Assembly (NCBI GenBank): GCA_001464455.1
Contig: LNEI01000017.1
Span: 171,584 to 235,583, forward strand
Source of the DNA: Acidobacteria bacterium Ga0077534
Lineage (GTDB): Bacteria; Acidobacteriota; Blastocatellia; Pyrinomonadales; Pyrinomonadaceae
Length of the DNA stretch: 64,000 nt
Direction: 5' to 3'
Positions 43,524 through 53,271 of this stretch are shown here, one piece after another. Position numbers and translations under genes: made by a program. The notes under the pieces are model-generated. The model saw only the letters and a list, made by a program, of their open reading frames with translations, made no database searches and was not told where the DNA came from. Every line of letters begins with the position of its first letter. Position 1 is the stretch's first letter.

Positions 43524-46000
43524 CTGACCCCCTTACATGCTGCTGACAATTTGCGCCCTGAGCAAACAATTCTCTTCAACTGATCCAATTGCTGCTGTTG
43601 GTTCTCGATGATCTTCTGTTGTTCTTTGAATGCGTTGACGAAGAGGACGCTCAGCCGGTCGTATTTGACGCCTTCGACCTCGCCTTTTTCGTTATAGGTA
43701 GCCAGCTGCGGCTCAGCGTCGGCCACTTCTTCGGCGATAAAACCTACGTCGCTAGCTCCGCCCTCCTTCCAGTTGTACGAAACGGGCCGGAGCAGGTCGA
43801 TAATGCTCAGCCCACTTGAGAACGAGGCCACGTTGGTTTTATACCGTGCACTAGAACTGTTACAACTCACTATGAAGTTGTTAAAGGCTCTGCAAAGCGG
43901 GACACCTCCGCCACCGCCCAGAATATCTAGCTTTAGCGAACCTGCGACATCAAGGGTGGCAATCGGATTTGTCGTACCTATCCCAACTTTGGAAGACGTC
44001 GAATCGGCTAGAAAACTGGCCACATTGGTTCCGTCGCTTGAGGTGATCTCAAAATACTTTTGCCCGGAAGTAGAGAAAAGTTGTAAACCAGTTACGGATC
44101 CAGTTCGAACCTGGCGGAACGCCCACGGGCGTTCCGTACTGAATCGTATCAGCTCCGCTCCATTACCGGTTGCCGCGACATCCAGCCTGGCGAGCGGGGC
44201 GGTTGTGCCGATGCCGACACTTACGGTGGAAGTGGCACCTGGGGATGCGCCGGCAACGCTGCCGAGGATAAGTGAATTGCTCTGTGTGACAATCGAATCG
44301 GCACCGATCGCGATAGCGTTCTCTAGGTTCGGGGAACCAAAATTCGATTGAAATCCGAATGCCATGTTCTTAATGCCAGAGACATTAGCGCGTCCAGCTC
44401 CGCTGCCGATCATTATGTTCTGGGCCCCCGCGGTGTCTGCGCCCGCTTCATTACCAATTAGGATATTGCCGCTGCCGCCCGCCCGGAGCCCAGCTCTGGC
44501 TCCGATAAAGACATTTCCAGCTCCCAGATTGTTCTCTGACCCGGCCTGGCTCCCGACTATCACGTTTGAAAAACCGCTAGAGGTCTGCGCGCCGGCCCCC
44601 GACCCAAAAAAGGAATTACCCAAACCCGTAGTGGTCCTGCCCGCATTATGCCCAAAAAATGAATTGTCCGAGAATAGTTCTCCGGAGCCCGATGTCCCTG
44701 CTGAGTAGCCGAAAAAGGAATTTCGGCTGCCGGTCTGGTTAACGCGGCCCGCCTCAGCCCCAAAATACGAATTCTCGGCGCCAGATCTGTTATTAGCCCC
44801 GGTTGAACCGCCGAAAAAGGAATTGTTGCTGCCGCCATTATCGAAACCGGCCCCAACTCCGAAGAAGGCATTATGATTACCGGTCGTATTGGACGCGCCC
44901 GCAGAAGACCCAAAGAAGGAATTGTCTTTTCCCGATGTGTTAAATAACCCTGCCCCCGGTCCGACGAACGTATTCCTATTCCCGGTCGTATTTGACTGAC
45001 CCGCCTGATAGCCAGCAAATAGACTATCCCCGGCGGCGATACTCAGGACCCGCGTTCCCGCGATGTTGTACTGTTGCGTTGCGTTAAATATTGCGGCGGT
45101 GCAAGGACTTGGACAGCCGCCTCCTCCAGTGGATGCGATTGTCAATGTGTTACCAGCGGGTGTGATCGAGATATTCAAGCCGGCCGCAAGGGTTAAGCTG
45201 TCCGACAGGCCATTAACGGTCTTTACGACCTGGCCCACAGGTATTTTTGAAGAGGTAACTGAACCTTCCGCTAGTTGAGACGATCCGACGCCGCTGTTTG
45301 CGATGCTCAGTGATACATTGCCACTCGAGCCGCCGCCGGTTAGGCCTGTTCCGGGCGTGACGCCTGTTATAGTGCCGCCGCCACCGGCGCTTCCGATGTT
45401 GTCCGTACCGGGAACCCATTGGTTCGCAGCACCATTATATTTCAGCACCTGCCCGTCGAGAGGAGGCGTGTTGGCGACATTGCGGCTTTGGATTCTGGCC
45501 ACTGTGGTTGAGCTTTGAGTACCTGTTACGTCGCCCGAGAGGCTGCCAGTAAAATTAGCAGCCGTCACGGCGTTTGTCGCATTTGTCGCGGTCGCCGCCG
45601 TATCGGCGGTAGTTGCGGTTTCGGCTGTAAGGCTCTTTATCGAGTACGGGGCACTTGTTACGGGTTGTCTTGGCGTGAGCGTCGTGAATGCCCCGCCGCC
45701 GGATTGCCTGACGCGAATCTCTAGAAAGCGGTTAGGACCGGTAAAACTAGACTGGAAATCCAAGTTTACCGAAAAAATGCCGTTTGCCACAGCTACGCCG
45801 CTCCGCGACAGAACCGGCCCGATCTGCGACCCGCCGCCGTCATAGAGTACAAATTCAAAATCAAAACTTCCGCTTGCGGGCATCGACGAGCTTTGTAGTT
45901 GTCCCTGGTAGGTAATTTCAGTGGTCTGCGCGTAAGCATCGACCGCGAATACCAAGACAGTGAAAACCAGCAACGTGATTCGCAGATTAACTCTTTTCAT
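43520..46000 (-). CDS. Secreted fibre-like protein with S74 chaperone domain (SD dyad absent)
   Basis: The 826-residue paralog of the next gene shares the signal peptide, the N-terminal domain (TTEITYQGQLQSSSMPASG...) and the C-terminal S74 fold and cysteine tail (IVC..., ACKGVR). The middle differs: about a dozen YadA-head-like repeats of the form NSFFGxxAG with TGxxN spacing. The S74 start reads SSSARYKTN (from 715), so the Asp of the cleavage dyad is missing. A GAGGA sequence upstream supports the ATG at 46000. Both probably form trimeric surface fibres. Confidence 0.85.
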   Translation of the reverse strand: MKRVNLRITLLVFTVLVFAVDAYAQTTEITYQGQLQSSSMPASGSFDFEFVLYDGGGSQIGPVLSRSGVAVANGIFSVNLDFQSSFTGPNRFLEIRVRQSGGGAFTTLTPRQPVTSAPYSIKSLTAETATTADTAATATNATNAVTAANFTGSLSGDVTGTQSSTTVARIQSRNVANTPPLDGQVLKYNGAANQWVPGTDNIGSAGGGGTITGVTPGTGLTGGGSSGNVSLSIANSGVGSSQLAEGSVTSSKIPVGQVVKTVNGLSDSLTLAAGLNISITPAGNTLTIASTGGGGCPSPCTAAIFNATQQYNIAGTRVLSIAAGDSLFAGYQAGQSNTTGNRNTFVGPGAGLFNTSGKDNSFFGSSAGASNTTGNHNAFFGVGAGFDNGGSNNSFFGGSTGANNRSGAENSYFGAEAGRVNQTGSRNSFFGYSAGTSGSGELFSDNSFFGHNAGRTTTGLGNSFFGSGAGAQTSSGFSNVIVGSQAGSENNLGAGNVFIGARAGLRAGGSGNILIGNEAGADTAGAQNIMIGSGAGRANVSGIKNMAFGFQSNFGSPNLENAIAIGADSIVTQSNSLILGSVAGASPGATSTVSVGIGTTAPLARLDVAATGNGAELIRFSTERPWAFRQVRTGSVTGLQLFSTSGQKYFEITSSDGTNVASFLADSTSSKVGIGTTNPIATLDVAGSLKLDILGGGGGVPLCRAFNNFIVSCNSSSARYKTNVASFSSGLSIIDLLRPVSYNWKEGGASDVGFIAEEVADAEPQLATYNEKGEVEGVKYDRLSVLFVNAFKEQQKIIENQQQQLDQLKRIVCSGRKLSAACKGVR

Positions 46001-46086
46001 AATTCAGGTCCTCGTGAAGTTGCAGGGGAAGTACCCTTCAAATATCAAAAAAACGTGGGAGATCTGACCCAAGCGGATCCGATAGC

Positions 46087-46605
46087 TTACGAAAAGCGGG
46101 TAGCGGTCGCGGTCGCGCAGCCGGTGCCCATCACATTGTCGTTCGGATCAAGGATCTGGATCGCGGTTGTCGTTGAATACGTGTTGCCGTCGCTGCCCAG
46201 TTCAATATCTGACGTGATCTTTTGGGTTCCGGCAAAGCTGCCGTCCGGATTGAAACGCATAAATATGAAGGAGCTCGAATAATTGGAATTCCTGCGTTTC
46301 TCCCAGACACCGTATCCGGGAGTTCGCATTGCGGGCGGCAAGGCGGCGGACGTCTCGCTCATCGTGCCGCCTTTGTGATAGACCGATAGGCCTTTTGAGG
46401 TTCTGATCATGTCGCCATTCTGACAATTTCGCTGCGTGACCGTTGTTTGCCAGACACCCTCGAGCGTTCTGGATGAGAAACCAGATTCTGGATCGGGCAG
46501 GCTGCGTTCTTTGTCTTGTCCTGACACAAGAATCTGCGTCGCCCCGAAAACCAACATCAGTGCCAGAAGCGTTCCGGCCGTTTTCTGCATATAAGCATTC
46601 TTCAT
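46087..46605 (-). CDS. Secreted protein, unknown
   Basis: The 172-residue protein has a signal peptide (TAGTLLALMLVFGATQILVSG) and a beta-rich body with LEGVWQTTVTQRNCQNGD and IRTSKGLSVYHKGGTMSET, resembling small secreted proteins of acidobacteria that I cannot assign to a named family. AGGAAAG upstream supports the start. It lies 86 bp upstream of the first fibre gene on the same strand and divergent from the winged-helix regulator, so it may belong to the same unit. Confidence 0.75.
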   Translation of the reverse strand: MKNAYMQKTAGTLLALMLVFGATQILVSGQDKERSLPDPESGFSSRTLEGVWQTTVTQRNCQNGDMIRTSKGLSVYHKGGTMSETSAALPPAMRTPGYGVWEKRRNSNYSSSFIFMRFNPDGSFAGTQKITSDIELGSDGNTYSTTTAIQILDPNDNVMGTGCATATATRFS

Positions 46606-46742
46606 TTTCTTTCCTCTTAATTTTTTGTTTATTTCGGCCGAGAGTATTTCACCTGCGGCCGATAGGTGTCATAATCACGAAATACGGGGTTGAATTTCTT
46701 TAGAAACGTCTTGAAAATTTTCTGAATTTTCTGAAAATCGCG

Positions 46743-48647
46743 ATGAACGGGCTTCCCTCACAGATATTCGAGTTTGGCGAGTTTCGTGTTGACGCGGTTA
46801 AACGCCAGCTGTCAAAAGGGACTGGCGGCGCTATCCCGTTAACACCGAAGGTCTTCGACACGCTGCTTTATCTCGTTCGCAATAGCGGAAAAACGATCGG
46901 CAAAGACGAGCTGATGCGCGAGATCTGGACGGATACCATCGTCGAGGAGAACAATCTCAGCCAAAATATCTCGATTCTCCGTCGTGCTTTGGGGGAAAAA
47001 GCGGGCGACGGACGTTTTATTGCGACCGTTCCGGGACACGGATTCAGATTCGTTCCCGAGGTCCGCCTGGTTGAAGAAGAACAGTTGCAGCCAAGTTTGC
47101 CGGTGGCAGAAATTTCGGATGACGTCGTGCCCGCTTCAATGCCACCCGCCGACGCTCGAAAACCATTCAGTGTCCGCTACGCACTCATCGGAGGTCTGGT
47201 TCTCATCGCGGTTATCTCGCTCGCTTTCTATGTATGGCGCGAAAATGCCAAACTTTCGGCCGCAGGTCCCGTCAAAACGATCGCCATCTTGCCGTTCAAA
47301 CCGCTTGTAGCCGAGAATCGCGATGAGGCGTTGGAGATTGGCATGGCCGATACGCTAATCGCCCGACTTGGCAATAATCGGGAATTGCTAGTGCGCCCTT
47401 TGAGTTCGGTCCGCCGGTTCGGCCAATTAGACCAGGATGCGGTAACCGCCGGACGTGCCCTAGATGTCGATGCAGTCCTGGATGGCAGTCTTCAGCGATG
47501 GGGCGACGGCATTCGAGTAAACGCCCGGCTTATCAAGGTCTCCGACGGCTCATTGATTTGGACGGGTACCTTTGATGAGAAATTTACTGATATTTTTGCT
47601 GTGCAGGATGCGATCGCGAACAAAGTCGCCTCCGCCCTGGCCCTTCGGCTTAGCGGGGACGAGAAAAAGCGTCTGACCAGACGCAGTACGGAGAATGTCG
47701 AGGCCTATCAGCTTTATTTACGAGGGCGTTTCCACGTTTTTAAGCTGACACCCCCTGAGATCCAAAAGGGAATTGAGTATTTTCAGCAGGCGATCGAAAT
47801 TGATCCTGCGTACGCTCTTGCGTATGCGGGACTTTCGGATGCGTATCGTTCGCTCGCACTTGGGAGCGAGATGCCGCCCGTCGAACTTTTTGCAAGATCA
47901 AAAGCGGCGTCAGAAAAGGCGATCGAGCTTGATGACTCTCTAGCCGAAGGGCACTCGGGTCTTGGAATGACCATATTCTGGGGGGATTGGAATTGGGATG
48001 CCGCCGAGAGTCAGTTCAAGCGTGCTCTCGAACTTAATCCGAACAGTGCGGAAGCTCACCTATTCTACGCACACCTGCTTTCTAACACTGGTCGGCATCC
48101 TGACGCGCTCGCCGAGGCAAAGCTTGCCCGAGAGCTCAACCCGCTTTTCCCGTTTGCGGGTGCACTCGAAGGGCAGTTTCTCCTTCATGCCGGACAACCC
48201 GACGAGGCGTTAGCACGATTACGAAAAACCTCGGAGCTTGAGCCGAGATTCTGGATGCCTTATTTATTCGCGGCAAGCGTGTATATCGAGAAAGGAATGT
48301 ATGCCGAGGCTGTCGCCGAAGCACGTCGGGCAAGGGAACTCTCACCGGTACTGACTATCGCCGTAGCCTACGGCGGATACGCCTTAGCGAAAGCGGGACG
48401 GCTCGATGAGGCAAGAGCCTCTCTTGACGAGTTGTTGAAATTATCTAACGAGCGATTTGTCCCGGCTTCTCACATCGCGATGATCTATAACGGCCTGGGT
48501 GACCAAGACAACACATTTATCTGGCTCGAACGCGGTTTCGAGCAACGCGACCCGAAAATGAACTTCCTCAAAGTCGAGCCGAAATGGAATAATCTGCGAA
48601 ATGAGCCCCGCTTTATAAAGCTGATGCAACGATTGAAATTTGACTAA
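46743..48647 (+). CDS. Membrane-anchored winged-helix regulator with TPR repeats
   Basis: The 634-residue protein has an N-terminal OmpR/CadC-type DNA-binding domain (FEFGEFRVDAVKRQLSKG to FIATVPGHGFRFV, about 8-105), one membrane helix (about 139-158), a FlgO/adenylate-cyclase-associated-like domain (TIAILPFKPLVAENRD to WTGTFDEKF) and a C-terminal series of TPR repeats (AYALAYAGLSDAYRSLA and others). This architecture is characteristic of acidobacteria. It is divergent from the secreted-protein/fibre operon and may control it. Confidence 0.9.
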   Translation: MNGLPSQIFEFGEFRVDAVKRQLSKGTGGAIPLTPKVFDTLLYLVRNSGKTIGKDELMREIWTDTIVEENNLSQNISILRRALGEKAGDGRFIATVPGHGFRFVPEVRLVEEEQLQPSLPVAEISDDVVPASMPPADARKPFSVRYALIGGLVLIAVISLAFYVWRENAKLSAAGPVKTIAILPFKPLVAENRDEALEIGMADTLIARLGNNRELLVRPLSSVRRFGQLDQDAVTAGRALDVDAVLDGSLQRWGDGIRVNARLIKVSDGSLIWTGTFDEKFTDIFAVQDAIANKVASALALRLSGDEKKRLTRRSTENVEAYQLYLRGRFHVFKLTPPEIQKGIEYFQQAIEIDPAYALAYAGLSDAYRSLALGSEMPPVELFARSKAASEKAIELDDSLAEGHSGLGMTIFWGDWNWDAAESQFKRALELNPNSAEAHLFYAHLLSNTGRHPDALAEAKLARELNPLFPFAGALEGQFLLHAGQPDEALARLRKTSELEPRFWMPYLFAASVYIEKGMYAEAVAEARRARELSPVLTIAVAYGGYALAKAGRLDEARASLDELLKLSNERFVPASHIAMIYNGLGDQDNTFIWLERGFEQRDPKMNFLKVEPKWNNLRNEPRFIKLMQRLKFD

Positions 48648-48715
48648 GTACACGCAGTAAGCCGAAGCGGCAGGTTTGACGACACCTCCCGTTTGCCTCA
48701 AGATATTGCCTGATC

Positions 48716-49498
48716 ATGCCTAATTACGAAACCATAACCGTCGAACATCGCGGCAAAGTTGCCGTTCTTACCATCAATCGCCCGGAAAAGCTCAACGCCC
48801 TCAATTCAAAGGTTCATAGCGAAGGCGTCGCGGCGCTTGAGGAACTTAAGAAGGATGAAAACGTTCGGCTGCTGGTGATCACCGGTTCGGGCGAGAAGTC
48901 GTTTATTGCCGGGGCCGATATCAGCGAGTTCGAGGGGCAGACGCCGGTCACGCAGCGGAACACGTTTTACGAGGCGTCGCTTTTTAACCGCATCGACCAG
49001 TTTCCGAAGCCGGTCATCGCTATGGTAAACGGCTTCTGCCTAGGTGGCGGAAACGAGCTTGCTCTCGCCTGCGATCTGAGGATCTGCAGCGAAAACGCTC
49101 GTTTTTCACAGCCCGAAATAAACCTCGGCATCATGCCCGGCGGGGGCGGCACCCAGCGTCTCACACACCTCATCGGCGAAGGCCGCTCGATGGAAATGAT
49201 CCTCACCGGAGACATGATCGACGCCGCAACCGCTGAAAAGATCGGCCTCGTCAATCACGTTTACCCGGCAGCCGATCTCGAGGCCGAGACGATGAAGCTC
49301 GCCGAAAAAATAGCCGAAAAAGCCCCTATCGCCCTTCAACTCTGCAAAGAAGCCGTAAAATTTGCCTCGCGCTCAAACCTCGACGAAGGCCTCCGCCGCG
49401 AAGTCGACCTTTTCGCAATCTGCTTCTCGACAGAAGACAAAAAGGAAGGCGTCTCGGCGTTTCTGGAAAAACGAAAGGCTGAATTCAAAGGATGTTAA
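48716..49498 (+). CDS. Enoyl-CoA hydratase
   Basis: Crotonase-fold protein of 260 residues. Oxyanion-hole segments GEKSFIAGADISEF and NGFCLGGGNELALACDL are present, and both glutamates needed for hydratase activity are there: SQPEINLGIMPGGGG and SMEMILTGDMIDA. It hydrates trans-2-enoyl-CoA in fatty-acid or amino-acid breakdown. A palindromic repeat follows its stop. Confidence 0.92.
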   Translation: MPNYETITVEHRGKVAVLTINRPEKLNALNSKVHSEGVAALEELKKDENVRLLVITGSGEKSFIAGADISEFEGQTPVTQRNTFYEASLFNRIDQFPKPVIAMVNGFCLGGGNELALACDLRICSENARFSQPEINLGIMPGGGGTQRLTHLIGEGRSMEMILTGDMIDAATAEKIGLVNHVYPAADLEAETMKLAEKIAEKAPIALQLCKEAVKFASRSNLDEGLRREVDLFAICFSTEDKKEGVSAFLEKRKAEFKGC

Positions 49499-49503
49499 CG
49501 ATT

Positions 49504-49561
49504 GGAACGCAGGCTCCCTCGCCGGAGGAACCGGCGTTGCAGCCGAGGGCTCCTGCCTTCC
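49504..49561. repeat. Palindromic repeat, GCAGGCGCC family (short copy)
   Basis: Arms GGAACGCAGGCTCCCTCG (49504-49521) and CGAGGGCTCCTGCCTTCC (49544-49561) pair with few mismatches around a GCCGGAGGAACCGGC core. It lies between the enoyl-CoA hydratase and the tRNA gene. Confidence 0.8.
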
Positions 49562-49646
49562 CAGCCCGAGAGTTGACGAATCTCACTAATTTCGCTAAAT
49601 TCAGAAGTTCGCGTTTTGCATTTTCTTTGAATTTGCGAAGTAGCTT

Positions 49647-49722
49647 GGGGACGTAGCTCAGCTGGGAGAGCGCCGCAATGGCATTGCGGAGGTCAGGGGT
49701 TCGATCCCCCTCGTCTCCACCA
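49647..49722 (+). tRNA. tRNA-Ala (anticodon GGC)
   Basis: The 76-base sequence folds into a full cloverleaf: acceptor GGGGACG/CGTCTCC, D stem GCTC/GAGC, anticodon stem CCGCA/TGCGG with loop ATGGCAT (anticodon GGC at 49680-49682), and T arm AGGGG-TTCGATC-CCCCT. The G3-U70 wobble pair, the identity element of tRNA-Ala, is present, and the CCA end is encoded. Confidence 0.96.
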
Positions 49723-49749
49723 AGATACAGTTGGCAGTTGTCAGAGATC

Positions 49750-49787
49750 AAAAAAGGCGTTGCTCTTTTCGGAGCAACGCCTTTTTT
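49750..49787. terminator. Bidirectional terminator between tRNA-Ala and pilC
   Basis: A perfect 10-bp stem (GGCGTTGCTC / GAGCAACGCC) is preceded by six A and followed by six T. It can stop both the tRNA transcript and the convergent pil transcript. Confidence 0.9.
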
Positions 49788-49809
49788 GCCGTCTACTAAC
49801 TACCGAGCC

Positions 49810-51042
49810 CTACTTTCCGCCGCCGGAAAGTTTTCCGATGAGCGAGAAGAGCGGCAGGTACATCGAGATGACGATCGAGCCGATCGTGATACCAAGGAAC
49901 GCGATCAGCACCGGTTCCATAAGGCCGAGCAGGTCGGCGATTGCGGTGTCGACCTCTTCTTCGTAGAAGTCGGCGATCTTGCCGAGCATGGCATCCATGG
50001 CACCAGTTTGTTCGCCGACGCCGATCATCTGGCTGACCATGTGCGGGAAAACATTGGTCGCCTTCAGCGGATCGACGAAGTTTTCACCGCGTTCCACGCC
50101 CTGACGGACCTTGATGATGGCGTCTTCGATGACGACGTTACCGGCGGTCTTGGCCGTAATGTCGAGCGACTGCAGGATCGGAACACCCGACGAAAGCAGC
50201 GTCGAAAGGATGCGTGAAAAACGGGCGACCGCGACCTTGCGAAGAATGCTGCCGAAGATCGGTGTTTTCAACAGCAGGCTGTCGATGTTCCAACGCCCTT
50301 TCGGCGTCTTGTAATAAAAGTTGATACCGACGCCCGAGCCGATGAGGATAACGAGGATCGTCAACCCTCCCCAACCCGCGATAAATCCGCTTATCGCCAT
50401 GACGATTCGGGTCGGCAGAGGCAGCAATTCGCCGGGCCCGAGCAATCCGAGGAAGATCTGTTCAAACTGCGGAATGACTACGAGCATGATCAGCGTGATC
50501 GCGCCGACCGCGACCGTGATGACGGCCGCCGGATATATCGATGCCGAGACGATCGAACGTTTGAGTTTGACGACCTTTTCGATCAAGGTAGCGAGTCGCT
50601 GAAGGATCAGATCGAGCACACCGCCCGTTTCTCCGGCCTCTACCATGTGAGTGTAGAGGCTGTCGAAAACTTTCGGGTGGCGTTCCATCGCCTGGTACAG
50701 GGTCGCTCCTTCCTCAACGTTCTGACGGACCTGCCGCAGCACATCCTTGAAGAAGGCGTTCTGCTGCTGCTCGGCCAGAATGTCAATACACTGAACGAGC
50801 GGAAGTCCGGCATCGATCATGACCGAAAATTGACGCGTGAAAACGGCCAGTTCCTTTGCTCCAACCTTCTTACGACGGCCGAGTTTTGGAATTGCGATCT
50901 CACGGCCTTTCTCCGTGGCCTGCGTCAAAACGATCTGCTCGCGTCGTAACAGAGCACGAAGCTCGTCCTGTGTGGCAGCCTCGCGTTCTCCCGCGATCAT
51001 TTCGTTGAGGCGATTTCTACCTTTGAAAACAAATGTTGGCAT
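49810..51042 (-). CDS. pilC: Type IV pilus inner-membrane platform protein
   Basis: The 410-residue protein contains two T2SSF domains (about 70-190 and 275-400) with family segments FTRQFSVMIDAGLPLVQCI, EAGETGGVLDLILQRLA and GVEQTG-like VGEQTGAMDAMLGKIA, and three membrane helices. It organises pilus assembly together with PilB and PilT encoded upstream on the same strand. Last gene of the cluster. Confidence 0.95.
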   Translation of the reverse strand: MPTFVFKGRNRLNEMIAGEREAATQDELRALLRREQIVLTQATEKGREIAIPKLGRRKKVGAKELAVFTRQFSVMIDAGLPLVQCIDILAEQQQNAFFKDVLRQVRQNVEEGATLYQAMERHPKVFDSLYTHMVEAGETGGVLDLILQRLATLIEKVVKLKRSIVSASIYPAAVITVAVGAITLIMLVVIPQFEQIFLGLLGPGELLPLPTRIVMAISGFIAGWGGLTILVILIGSGVGINFYYKTPKGRWNIDSLLLKTPIFGSILRKVAVARFSRILSTLLSSGVPILQSLDITAKTAGNVVIEDAIIKVRQGVERGENFVDPLKATNVFPHMVSQMIGVGEQTGAMDAMLGKIADFYEEEVDTAIADLLGLMEPVLIAFLGITIGSIVISMYLPLFSLIGKLSGGGK

Positions 51043-51122
51043 AGTAACTCCAATTAAAGAAGCAAAATTAAGAATTGAAACAGTCGTCTTTTCCCATGCT
51101 TAATTCTTCATTTCCCTTTTGC

Positions 51123-52328
51123 TTAGATCTTCGGTCTTTCTCCGATCGTACGGCCTTGAGAGTAAGGACTTCCGCCGCCCGGAACTGGCCGCGTCATAGG
51201 GCGGCCGTTGCTGCCATAGGCTTCGTTCAAACCGGAACCGCGGTCGATCAATTCCTTAAGTTCGTCGGCGTTCGACGAACGCTGCATGGCGACCTCGAGC
51301 GAGATCTGACGCTTGTGATGAAGCGTCGCGAGTGCCTGATTGAACGTCTGCATACCGAACTTATCCTGCCCGGTCTGCATCATCGAGTAGATCTGGTGGA
51401 TCTTGTCCTCGCGGATCAGGTTTCGGATAGCGGCGTTTGGTACGAGAATTTCCAGGGCCATCACACGCCCATCGCCCGAAGCCTTCGGCAGCAGCGATTG
51501 GCACAGAATGCCTTCGAGAACGAGCGAAAGCTGCGTGCGAACCTGCGACTGCTGTTCGGCCGGAAACACGTCGATAATACGGTTAATGGTCGAGTACGCC
51601 GAGTTGGTGTGCAGCGTGGCGAACGTCAAATGGCCCGTTTCAGCGATACGCAGAGCCATCTCGATCGTTTCGAGGTCACGCATTTCGCCGACCAGAACCA
51701 CATCAGGATCCTGTCGAAGTGCTGTACGAAGCGCCGCTCCGAACGAGTGCGTATCGGCGGCGACCTCGCGCTGATTGACCACGCAATTCTTGTGGTTGTG
51801 GAGAAACTCGATCGGGTCTTCGATCGTCAGGATGTGATCGTGCCGGTCGATATTGATCTTGTCGATCATCGATGCGAGCGTCGTCGATTTACCCGAACCA
51901 GTTGGGCCTGTAACGAGGATGAGGCCGCGGGGCTTCTTGCACATATCCGAAACGACCGACGGCAGGCCAAGAGCTTCGAACGACTTGATCTCGTACGGAA
52001 TTGCACGAAATACCGCACCGACCGCTCCTTTCTGATTGAAGAGGTTTGCGCGAAAACGCGACATCCCCTTCAAACCGAATGAAAAGTCCAGCTCGAGGTT
52101 TTCCTCAAATCGGTGCTTCTGGGCATCGGTCAAAACCGAATACGCGAGCCTTTTGGTGTCCGAGGGTGACAGAACAGGAAAACCGGGCAGGGCCGCAAGG
52201 TGGCCGTGGACACGGACCTGCGGTGAGGAGTTGGTGGATAAATGGAGGTCGGATCCACCCATTTCGGTCATTTTCCTGAGGAGGTCGGGCAGGGTTACTG
52301 ACGACTCGTTTACTTGTTCGTAACTCAT
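51123..52328 (-). CDS. pilT: Type IV pilus retraction ATPase
   Basis: The 401-residue hexameric ATPase powers pilus retraction (twitching). Walker A GPTGSGKSTTL, Asp box (LTIEDPIEFLH), Walker B VLVGEMRDLETI, and the His box HLTFATLHTNS are present; the C-terminal IRNLIREDKIHQIYSMMQTG is typical of PilT rather than PilB. It lies between pilC and an unknown gene of the cluster. Confidence 0.95.
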   Translation of the reverse strand: MSYEQVNESSVTLPDLLRKMTEMGGSDLHLSTNSSPQVRVHGHLAALPGFPVLSPSDTKRLAYSVLTDAQKHRFEENLELDFSFGLKGMSRFRANLFNQKGAVGAVFRAIPYEIKSFEALGLPSVVSDMCKKPRGLILVTGPTGSGKSTTLASMIDKINIDRHDHILTIEDPIEFLHNHKNCVVNQREVAADTHSFGAALRTALRQDPDVVLVGEMRDLETIEMALRIAETGHLTFATLHTNSAYSTINRIIDVFPAEQQSQVRTQLSLVLEGILCQSLLPKASGDGRVMALEILVPNAAIRNLIREDKIHQIYSMMQTGQDKFGMQTFNQALATLHHKRQISLEVAMQRSSNADELKELIDRGSGLNEAYGSNGRPMTRPVPGGGSPYSQGRTIGERPKI

Positions 52329-52441
52329 TTTGGTGTATGTTGATCGGTCTGTATTCGCGTGTTTCGCCGTGCCTCCCGCGGTCGGTGGACCACGGAAGGC
52401 AGGTGCGGCAAAACAAGGAAGCTAAGTTAAAAGGGAGGTTT

Positions 52442-53248
52442 CTACCTTTCTGTCGATGCTCGTAGTGCAGGACGCACGCGAGTCTTGAGCGAGTTGATCA
52501 CCTTTTCCGATTCCTCAGCGAGTCGTTCCGACTCGTTTGCGGGTGAATTTGTCGCAACACTGTAGATACGGCCATCGACTTCGGTGAAGTAGAACATTCG
52601 CGACTGGACCGCGCCGTTCTTTGCCTGCGACTGGGCGACGACGACATAGACCGACTGCCCCGAGATATTCTTCTGGTAATCGTTTACGACCCAGCCGTTT
52701 TCCCGGATCATACGGTCGATCACTTCGCGACGGAGCGTAGTTGTCGACACGCCACCAACACTGCGAGGACCCGAGTAGCCGGAAACAGCCGGGCCGACGA
52801 CGGAGATCGCTGCTGACCCGACCTGATCACCCGAAGTGTTATCAACCCGGAACTGAAGTTCGGCAGGGGAAGCCTGAGCCGCCTTCCATCCGTTCGGAGC
52901 GGCGTCGCCTGATGGCAAAGTCTGAACTTTTGATTCTTGCGACGCGGGCGCCGATTTGGTTACCGTCGGCCCGGACTCCGGATTCTCGACCTTGGCGGCC
53001 GCTGCCTCGAGTCGGATCTGTTTTAGCCTCAATGCGCGCTTTCTCGCGGCGACCGCCCTCTTGCGGCGCTCCTGTGCTCGATATAGCTGCCACCAGCGTT
53101 TTGAATACTTCTTGACGCCGCGCCACTCTCTTTTCTGCTTCTTCTTTCTGACTTTCTTCGGACCGGCTTCGGTCGTTTCCGTTGCGAGCGGAATGATCGT
53201 GCCGAGACCGATAAGGATCGCCAAAGATAATGCTATTGCCCTTAACAT
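52442..53248 (-). CDS. Secreted basic protein within the pil cluster, unknown
   Basis: The 268-residue protein has a signal peptide and then a strongly basic stretch (about residues 30-80, rich in Lys, Arg and Trp), a low-complexity linker and a C-terminal domain (TTLRREVIDRMIRENGWVV, YVVVAQSQAKNGAVQ). GGAGG six bases upstream supports the ATG at 53248. I do not recognise a family. Placement between pilB and pilT suggests a pilus-related envelope role. Confidence 0.75.
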   Translation of the reverse strand: MLRAIALSLAILIGLGTIIPLATETTEAGPKKVRKKKQKREWRGVKKYSKRWWQLYRAQERRKRAVAARKRALRLKQIRLEAAAAKVENPESGPTVTKSAPASQESKVQTLPSGDAAPNGWKAAQASPAELQFRVDNTSGDQVGSAAISVVGPAVSGYSGPRSVGGVSTTTLRREVIDRMIRENGWVVNDYQKNISGQSVYVVVAQSQAKNGAVQSRMFYFTEVDGRIYSVATNSPANESERLAEESEKVINSLKTRVRPALRASTER

Positions 53249-53271
53249 AGTTTCCTCCAAAGATGTCCTGT

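Noticed and set aside
41016..46000. Prophage tail-fibre region
   Set aside because: S74 domains suggest it, but both proteins have signal peptides and no other phage gene lies nearby.
51075..52082. 335-residue open frame on the plus strand
   Set aside because: It is fully antisense to pilT, whose motifs are complete; the frame is open because of codon bias.
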